This document shows, in pieces, positions 59,184 to 64,000 of a stretch of DNA of 64,000 nt. Numbering within the stretch: the stretch's first letter is position 1; every line of letters starts with the position of its first letter. The notes beneath the pieces were generated by a model. That model saw only the letters and a list, made by a program, of their open reading frames with translations, made no database searches and was not told the DNA's origin. A program made the position numbers and the translations under genes. Origin of the DNA: Candidatus Rifleibacteriota bacterium (GTDB lineage: Bacteria > Muiribacteriota > Ozemobacteria > Ozemobacterales > Ozemobacteraceae); assembly GCA_015232575.1 (NCBI GenBank), contig JADFZL010000020.1:45941-109940 (forward strand), given 5' to 3'.

Positions 59184-60929
59184 GTGCTTACAGGAAAGAA
59201 AATAATATTTCACATTTTTGTTGCTTTGTTTCTTCAAATTAGTATTCTGCACGCGTCAATAAGTTATAATTTTCCCATTTCATTCCGACTTGATTGTCCT
59301 ATTATGGAATCATTTCCTGAAATTGTATCGCCTGGTTTTAATTTTTCCCTTGAAGTAAATGTTATTTTGAGTGATGAAACCGCTTCTTCTTCAAATTTTC
59401 CGATAAAGGATATTTCTGAAGAATTCCCAAAAGAAGTGCACAGTGTTTTTCTTTCAATTGAGAAGGAATTTCTTAATTCAGCGATTGCGCAGACAAAAAA
59501 ATTCACACAGAAAGACACAGCTGATTCTCTTGTGAGAGAGTTGAATAAAGTGCTTCTCATCTCATTATATGCTCCACTGCAAAACGGAATTACTAAATTA
59601 TGCAGTGAATATCCAGAGAATTTTCTCAAAAAGAAGCATGAATGCCAGAAATTTTCAATTTTTCCGCAACTTTTTGCTGACAACATCTTCTTTAAATTGT
59701 CTGATTCTGACAACAATTATTTCATTTCTAACTCAGAGAAAAAAGAGTTTTCACTTGAAAATCTTGAAGCCTTTTCAAGCTCGAAAGAAAAGCTGGATCC
59801 GGAATCTTACATTTTCACAATGTATATCCCGCTCTTCAACAGCGAATATTCAATGCTCCGCGAACCAGACGGACTTGAGTTTCCAGTTCTGGTTAATCTT
59901 CCTGTATCAATCGACGAAAATCTTCATTCGAAGATATATTCCCAGATTCTGACACGTGTTGAGCCTTTCAGGGAACTACTTCAAAAACATTTTCAGAAAG
60001 CCGACAACGCTTTAAAGGATATATGGCTGAAAGGAGATTACCAGGCAGATAATCCGTCAGTAAAGTCACAAATAGACAACCTCAGAAAACATGTAAAACA
60101 ATTCAAAAATGACTGCATAAAAGAAATTGATTCCGCAATCAACAGTTTTTCATCATCTTTGAAAAAAGTCAACGGAAAAGCATATTCAATCGGAGTTAAA
60201 AAAAACGGGTCTGAATTCGAAAAATTAATTAATGATTTCCCTGTTTATATACATATTCCCGGCAAGGACAACAATTCTATTCCAAACCTGAAATATGCAG
60301 TTGAAAGACTTAATTCAATCAAAATCCCCGATCTATACAGCGATTTCAGAAAGCTCCATACTCAATCCAGTGGTGGAATAGCAGCTTCAGTTTCAATGCT
60401 CAGAGAAATAATTAAACCGGAAAGGAATTCCCGTGATGCGTATGATTTATTCAGCAAAAAACAGATTGCCAGCTTCTACCAACCTTCACGGAAAACCCTT
60501 GTCGAACAGAATAAGAAGCTTATAGACGCAATTTCCGAATCAAAAAATATCATAGCACTCCTGGATTTATCCTCCAATAGCAATGGTTTTGAGAAACTGG
60601 AAAAACAAAAGAAGCTCGAAATTATCACCAATGGAATTATTTCTGAAATGAATCTTTTCCTGAAATACTGTATTCTTTACAAACAGGCAATAGAGAACAT
60701 TCTGGCAATTGAAAAAACAACAAAGAAGTTCTTTCCGAAAGATGAAAGTGCCAGGTATTCTGATGCCCCGTATAAATCTGTTTTTAACGTAATCACAGGC
60801 ATTATAAGCGCCGAAATGGGAGATTCAAAGGGGAATTCACCAGACTACAACAAGCGCATGAACCTGTTTCAATCGCGAAAATTCAATGATTTAAAAAAGC
60901 AGCTCTCTGAAATTGTGAATGAACTATAA
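59184..60929 (+). CDS. Large secreted protein of unknown function
   Basis: 581 residues from GTG 59184, which follows GAGGGAAA at a proper distance; TTG 59163 would give a longer N-region. A signal peptide (IIFHIFVALFLQISILHA) precedes a polar protein with long predicted helices in the second half (LRKHVKQFKNDCIKEIDSAI, KTLVEQNKKLIDAISES). No recognised domain or catalytic motif. It shares an upstream element with the secreted protein gene at 61142, so the two may be co-regulated. Confidence 0.8.
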   Translation: MLTGKKIIFHIFVALFLQISILHASISYNFPISFRLDCPIMESFPEIVSPGFNFSLEVNVILSDETASSSNFPIKDISEEFPKEVHSVFLSIEKEFLNSAIAQTKKFTQKDTADSLVRELNKVLLISLYAPLQNGITKLCSEYPENFLKKKHECQKFSIFPQLFADNIFFKLSDSDNNYFISNSEKKEFSLENLEAFSSSKEKLDPESYIFTMYIPLFNSEYSMLREPDGLEFPVLVNLPVSIDENLHSKIYSQILTRVEPFRELLQKHFQKADNALKDIWLKGDYQADNPSVKSQIDNLRKHVKQFKNDCIKEIDSAINSFSSSLKKVNGKAYSIGVKKNGSEFEKLINDFPVYIHIPGKDNNSIPNLKYAVERLNSIKIPDLYSDFRKLHTQSSGGIAASVSMLREIIKPERNSRDAYDLFSKKQIASFYQPSRKTLVEQNKKLIDAISESKNIIALLDLSSNSNGFEKLEKQKKLEIITNGIISEMNLFLKYCILYKQAIENILAIEKTTKKFFPKDESARYSDAPYKSVFNVITGIISAEMGDSKGNSPDYNKRMNLFQSRKFNDLKKQLSEIVNEL

Positions 60930-61043
60930 TTGAACTCTCGCCTCAACCCTCCCCAATGCTGACTGCAGGTACAGGGTAAAATATGAGCTTTTCAGTGGGC
61001 GTTGATATACTTTGTGGAATATTTCCGCTTACTGAATTTTTCA

Positions 61044-61091
61044 GCCGCTCACTGCAAATTAGTTGGTTTTTCTCGATTTTAGAATTACTCT
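61044..61091 (+). promoter_or_regulatory. Shared upstream element before the 61142 gene
   Basis: GCCGCTCACTGCAAATTAGT then TGGTTTTT matches the element at 59053 with four differences in 28 bases. A partial second copy, CCGCTTACTG, lies at 61025. TTGGTT (61063-61068) and TACTCT (61086-61091) are 17 bp apart but weak. Confidence 0.5.
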
Positions 61092-61141
61092 ATTTATGTG
61101 GGTAACAAATTCTTGAATTAAATTTTTTTAAGGAGAATAGA

Positions 61142-63025
61142 ATGAAAAGATTTCGACTCTTGGTTTGTGTTCTTCCTGTTTTCTTCTGTTTCATGTTCGC
61201 GGGCGAAGTTTTTGCCCAGGTAAGTTTCGGTTCTTCAGATTCTACTGAAGCAACCGTAACTGTTGACGGTCTGACAGATACTTATACTCTCATCAGAGAT
61301 TTCAAGAAGGCCGATCAATGGTATTATGTTCCGAACAGAGTTCGCCTGGCTGAAAAAGCCAAAAAGGGCGGAAAGAAAATGCCGGTTTTCAGCTTGATTA
61401 AGTATCAAGCCGATGATTCCGAAAAGGAAAAAGGCGTAACAGAGGGTGCTCTCCTTCAGTTCTCCGTTTCCCTCTCCCCGAAACCAGCCGCAATTCCCCA
61501 GATGAAAAAGAAGTTGCACGGAATGGAAGTTGAAGTTGACGGAAAGAAAGTAATTCTTGATCAAAAAACCGTTAAATTAGCACCTATGCCGATTGATTCA
61601 GCTGAAGTAACCATGTTCAAACCCAATGGCGACATGCTTGAGGGCGAAGTTGACATGCCCGGAATTGCTCCGACATTTGCCAATCAGGAAATGCCTTTTC
61701 AAATTACTCTCAAGGTTCTTGGCGCCGATGTCTACGAGGATCTCGTTAAACAGGGCGGTGGAATTCCAGTACTTGTAACTTTCAACTATACTGGTGTCAC
61801 TCCGCCAGTAGGCGCAAAAGTAACAGTTGACTGGGATCAATCTTTCAAGCATTTCAGCACCGAAGAAAAATCAAAACAGAATTACTATAACTGGTGCTGG
61901 TACTGGTGGGCAAATCCACAGACTCAGGAAAGAACTGTCACAAAAGTCAGTGAAGAATTGTCTAAAAGTGGCGCAATTAAAGTAGAAAGCATTGGCGACA
62001 GCAATCCAGAGGGTTTCACCCAGGCTAAAATCGACGAAATCATTAACCCGATTCTCGAAAAATTCAAAACTGAATTATTTGAAGGTCTTGAATCACCTGA
62101 AAAAATTGATCCAGCAGGAGTTAAAGATCCGGCTAATCCTAATGCATGGCACGGTACATGCAATTTTGCAATGAAAGATGTCAGCAAAAGAAAGAAAGGG
62201 TCTGAAACATTCGAAATCAAGCAGCAGACTCTTGTTCAGAGAAAGACCAGCTTCGGTGGCGTCATTGGAATCGGCGAGTATCCAAAAGAAGTTCAGGATG
62301 AACTCGTAACAACCATGTCACTCAAGAACTGGAACAAAACATTCTTCCTGCTTCCATTCGTTGGCGATGGACTCGGAATTCAGAAAATCGACCTTCAGGT
62401 CCTTCCGATGATGCCCGACAAAAAGACACAGATCAAGAATGCAAAAGCTGTAGCTGCAATCTGGAAACCTGGCTTGGGCTGGGTTGACAAAGCAGACAAA
62501 GAAATGAGATTCATCACTTTCCCAATGCAGGGTGCTGCAAAAGATCTCGGCGATGAGTTCCAGAAATGTTTTTATCAATTGAATCTCACCATCACACAGA
62601 AAGTAGCCGGAAAAGTTGACAGTTTCAAATTCACATCATTTGAAAAAATGGTCAACGGCGATGCTCCGGTATCAACACCTCTCTCGTTGCTTGAAGGATT
62701 CGAAGTAGATGCCGAAGGCGACCTTGTTTACGAAAAAGACAATGATGGGCAGCCCGGAGTATACAAAGTCGGAGTCAACGTAAAGTCCACTTCACCGGCT
62801 AAAACATACAATGCCACTGTAAATGCAAAATCAGAAGACAAAGTATTGGTTTTCCTTGTTGAAAAAGAAGACACAAACAAAAAGAATCCGGTAATCGTAG
62901 ACATCAACTTCGAAATGTTTGGTGGAAAGAAAATTAAATGGATTAACAGCGGAAAGAACATTCGCGAAGTCGAACCCAGCATGAGCCTTACACTCTGGCA
63001 GAAAGATATCGACGAAGGAAAATAA
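61142..63025 (+). CDS. Secreted protein of unknown function with beta-rich domains
   Basis: 627 residues from ATG 61142 (AAGGAGAATAG upstream, a strong ribosome-binding site). A signal peptide (LPVFFCFMFAGEVFAQ) precedes a largely beta-strand protein with a Trp-rich patch (NWCWYWWANP near 260). The codon use is regular and the start signals strong, so it is probably abundant. No family recognised; possible roles include an envelope or surface structural protein. A hairpin terminator follows. Confidence 0.85.
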   Translation: MKRFRLLVCVLPVFFCFMFAGEVFAQVSFGSSDSTEATVTVDGLTDTYTLIRDFKKADQWYYVPNRVRLAEKAKKGGKKMPVFSLIKYQADDSEKEKGVTEGALLQFSVSLSPKPAAIPQMKKKLHGMEVEVDGKKVILDQKTVKLAPMPIDSAEVTMFKPNGDMLEGEVDMPGIAPTFANQEMPFQITLKVLGADVYEDLVKQGGGIPVLVTFNYTGVTPPVGAKVTVDWDQSFKHFSTEEKSKQNYYNWCWYWWANPQTQERTVTKVSEELSKSGAIKVESIGDSNPEGFTQAKIDEIINPILEKFKTELFEGLESPEKIDPAGVKDPANPNAWHGTCNFAMKDVSKRKKGSETFEIKQQTLVQRKTSFGGVIGIGEYPKEVQDELVTTMSLKNWNKTFFLLPFVGDGLGIQKIDLQVLPMMPDKKTQIKNAKAVAAIWKPGLGWVDKADKEMRFITFPMQGAAKDLGDEFQKCFYQLNLTITQKVAGKVDSFKFTSFEKMVNGDAPVSTPLSLLEGFEVDAEGDLVYEKDNDGQPGVYKVGVNVKSTSPAKTYNATVNAKSEDKVLVFLVEKEDTNKKNPVIVDINFEMFGGKKIKWINSGKNIREVEPSMSLTLWQKDIDEGK

Positions 63026-63055
63026 TAAGTTTTAACTGAATCAAAAAATCTTTCA

Positions 63056-63085
63056 AAGGGCATTCCTCATGAATGCCCTTTTTCC
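63056..63085 (+). terminator. Intrinsic terminator
   Basis: AAGGGCATTC (63056-63065), loop CTCAT, GAATGCCCTT (63071-63080), then a T-run: a perfect 10-bp stem. Confidence 0.9.
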
Positions 63086-63179
63086 TTTAAGCAATCTGAC
63101 TTCAAATTTGGCTTTTATCCGATTATGTGGTATCTTCGTTTAAATTCTTATTAAGAATAAATTAAACTGGGAGGAAAAA

Positions 63180-63884
63180 ATGAAAAACACATTTTCATTT
63201 TCTGTTTTTGTTCTTGCATCAGTATTTTTTATTATCAGCTCTATTTTACCCGTCTATTCGCAGGTGCCAGAGGAATTATCAAAGGATCTCGGCTCCCTGA
63301 GAGTTTCAAATATTGATAAAGAAAGCAGCACAGTATACTATCTGCCAGCAGATGTCAAACTGAATTCACCTGACGGTCGCGAAGATTCATCACCAATAGT
63401 GATGGAAGCAGGCGAACAGCTTATTGTCCAGGGAATGATGTCACTGGTCGCTTCAAAAGATGATATTTCAACTCTTGAAACCAGAGCAAAAAAAATATTT
63501 GGTGATCAGGCAAAAGTTGTCCAGGATAAGCCCGATGAATTCCAGATTAAGCTCACGAAAAAGGCTGAAACCATTCTTGAACAGCCCAAAGGCGGCGGTA
63601 ATCTTTCAGCAATAATGTTTCAATGCACTCTTCCCAAAGGCACAAAGAGTATTGAAGGCGACCTGAACATTGAATATTTCCTGAAGAATATTATTCCGCA
63701 AAACGTATCAGACAGCCAGATCACTGAAACAGTACATGTTGTTACTGAAACAGTCTCTTCTGAAACAGTAAAAACAGAATCATCTTCTGCAACTTCTGAC
63801 ATAAAGGTTTCCATAGATAAGAAATCTGTCCAGACAAACGGAATAATTATCGAAAAACCCGTAAATATCATTCTCCAGAAGTAA
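63180..63884 (+). CDS. Secreted protein of unknown function
   Basis: 234 residues from ATG 63180 (GGGAGGAAAAA upstream). A signal peptide (VFVLASVFFIISSILPVYSQ) is followed by a mixed alpha/beta region and a Thr/Val/Ser-rich C-terminus (TETVHVVTETVSSETVKTES). No recognised domain. It follows the terminator of the 61142 gene and precedes a lipoprotein gene by 9 bp, so it likely heads the next operon. Export and small size suggest an envelope role. Confidence 0.82.
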   Translation: MKNTFSFSVFVLASVFFIISSILPVYSQVPEELSKDLGSLRVSNIDKESSTVYYLPADVKLNSPDGREDSSPIVMEAGEQLIVQGMMSLVASKDDISTLETRAKKIFGDQAKVVQDKPDEFQIKLTKKAETILEQPKGGGNLSAIMFQCTLPKGTKSIEGDLNIEYFLKNIIPQNVSDSQITETVHVVTETVSSETVKTESSSATSDIKVSIDKKSVQTNGIIIEKPVNIILQK

Positions 63885-63893
63885 GAAACCATT

Positions 63894-64000
63894 ATGCTTC
63901 AAAAATCCGCATGTTTTGTTGTTCTTTTCATTATTTCTATCCTGCTTTCAGCATGCGGCGGTACAAATCCTGGTTCAGGCGGAGGCGTCTCTGATATATT
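63894..64000 (+). CDS. Lipoprotein, 5' end only
   Basis: ATG 63894 opens a frame to the window edge: MLQKSACFVVLFIISILLSA then CGGTNPGSGGGVSDI. The LLSAC lipobox predicts lipidation at the Cys, followed by a Gly/Ser-rich linker. It begins 9 bp after the preceding gene, so it is probably co-transcribed. The rest lies outside the window. Confidence 0.75.
   Translation, partial: MLQKSACFVVLFIISILLSACGGTNPGSGGGVSDI

Noticed and set aside
1..64000. tRNA, rRNA, CRISPR arrays, riboswitches and intact insertion sequences
   Set aside because: None recognised by eye in intergenic regions. In particular no cobalamin-riboswitch-like region was seen ahead of the B12-type genes. A covariance-model search would be needed to exclude small RNAs.

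Overview
The window comes from a Gram-negative bacterium of moderate to low GC, probably anaerobic. The Gram-negative call rests on outer-membrane efflux (TolC/CzcC type), several lipoproteins and many Sec-exported proteins. Anaerobic metabolism is suggested by six radical-SAM enzymes, a pyruvate/indolepyruvate-oxidoreductase subunit and a corrinoid/ferredoxin protein. The mix of unusual secreted proteins, prepilin-like genes and a FecR/CHASE2 pair would suit a little-cultured phylum such as Candidatus Riflebacteria. That placement is a guess, because no rRNA or other phylogenetic marker is present.

Layout. (1) 1-6.4 kb is a polymorphic-toxin region: a complete Sec-exported Rhs/YD-repeat protein with a variable C-terminal tip, a membrane protein in the immunity position, and an orphan second copy of the Rhs core (580 bp direct repeat) running off the left edge. 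A BrnA antitoxin gene with a damaged BrnT partner follows. (2) 6.5-12.4 kb is a minus-strand type II fatty-acid/polyketide operon: dehydratase, three ketosynthases (one with both catalytic His replaced by Asn), one short chain-length-factor-like ketosynthase relative, and a stand-alone E2-type acyltransferase. (3) 12.5-16.9 kb holds a secreted unknown, a degraded ATPase relic, a CheY-like receiver and an XRE-S24 regulator. (4) 17.0-32.4 kb is a large minus-strand biosynthetic block: hexapeptide-repeat protein, acyl carrier protein, ketoreductase, B12-type radical SAM fused to an SCP2-like domain, MMPL exporter, two methylthiotransferase-like radical SAMs without TRAM, a 44-aa peptide gene, a second B12-type radical SAM, an AmmeMemoRadiSam-type radical SAM, a 97-aa protein, a SPASM radical SAM and a class III aminotransferase. 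(5) 32.8-33.6 kb contains toxin-antitoxin debris and an ORF6N protein. (6) 33.8-41.1 kb has a CHASE2-SpoIIE phosphatase, a FecR protein, three pilin/minor-pilin genes and a secreted glycine-rich protein. (7) 41.2-48.0 kb is a plus-strand CusCBA/CzcCBA-type metal efflux operon with a Cys/His-rich leader gene. (8) 48.0-51.6 kb is a second biosynthetic operon: FabG, IorB-like subunit, methyltransferase, and a fusion of HgcA-like corrinoid protein with HgcB-like ferredoxin. (9) 51.9-64 kb has a secreted glucoamylase/GH144-like enzyme, a propeller protein, aspartate-semialdehyde dehydrogenase, a NUDIX hydrolase, Sel1 repeats and several secreted proteins of unknown function.

How it fits together. 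Blocks 2, 4 and 8 look like parts of one unusual lipid or polyketide system. Together they supply ACP, ketosynthases, two ketoreductases, one dehydratase, an acyltransferase, an RND/MMPL lipid exporter and a large set of radical-SAM, corrinoid and methyl-transfer enzymes. The recipe recalls aryl polyene clusters (ketosynthases plus chain-length factor plus MMPL) and the radical-SAM-rich clusters proposed for ladderane lipids. It matches neither: no ammonia lyase and no phytoene-desaturase-like gene is present. The link between the blocks is inferred from proximity and composition.

A dispersed intergenic element related to TTTCTCCCTTCGGTCGAAAT recurs at six places. No tRNA, rRNA, CRISPR or intact insertion sequence was recognised.
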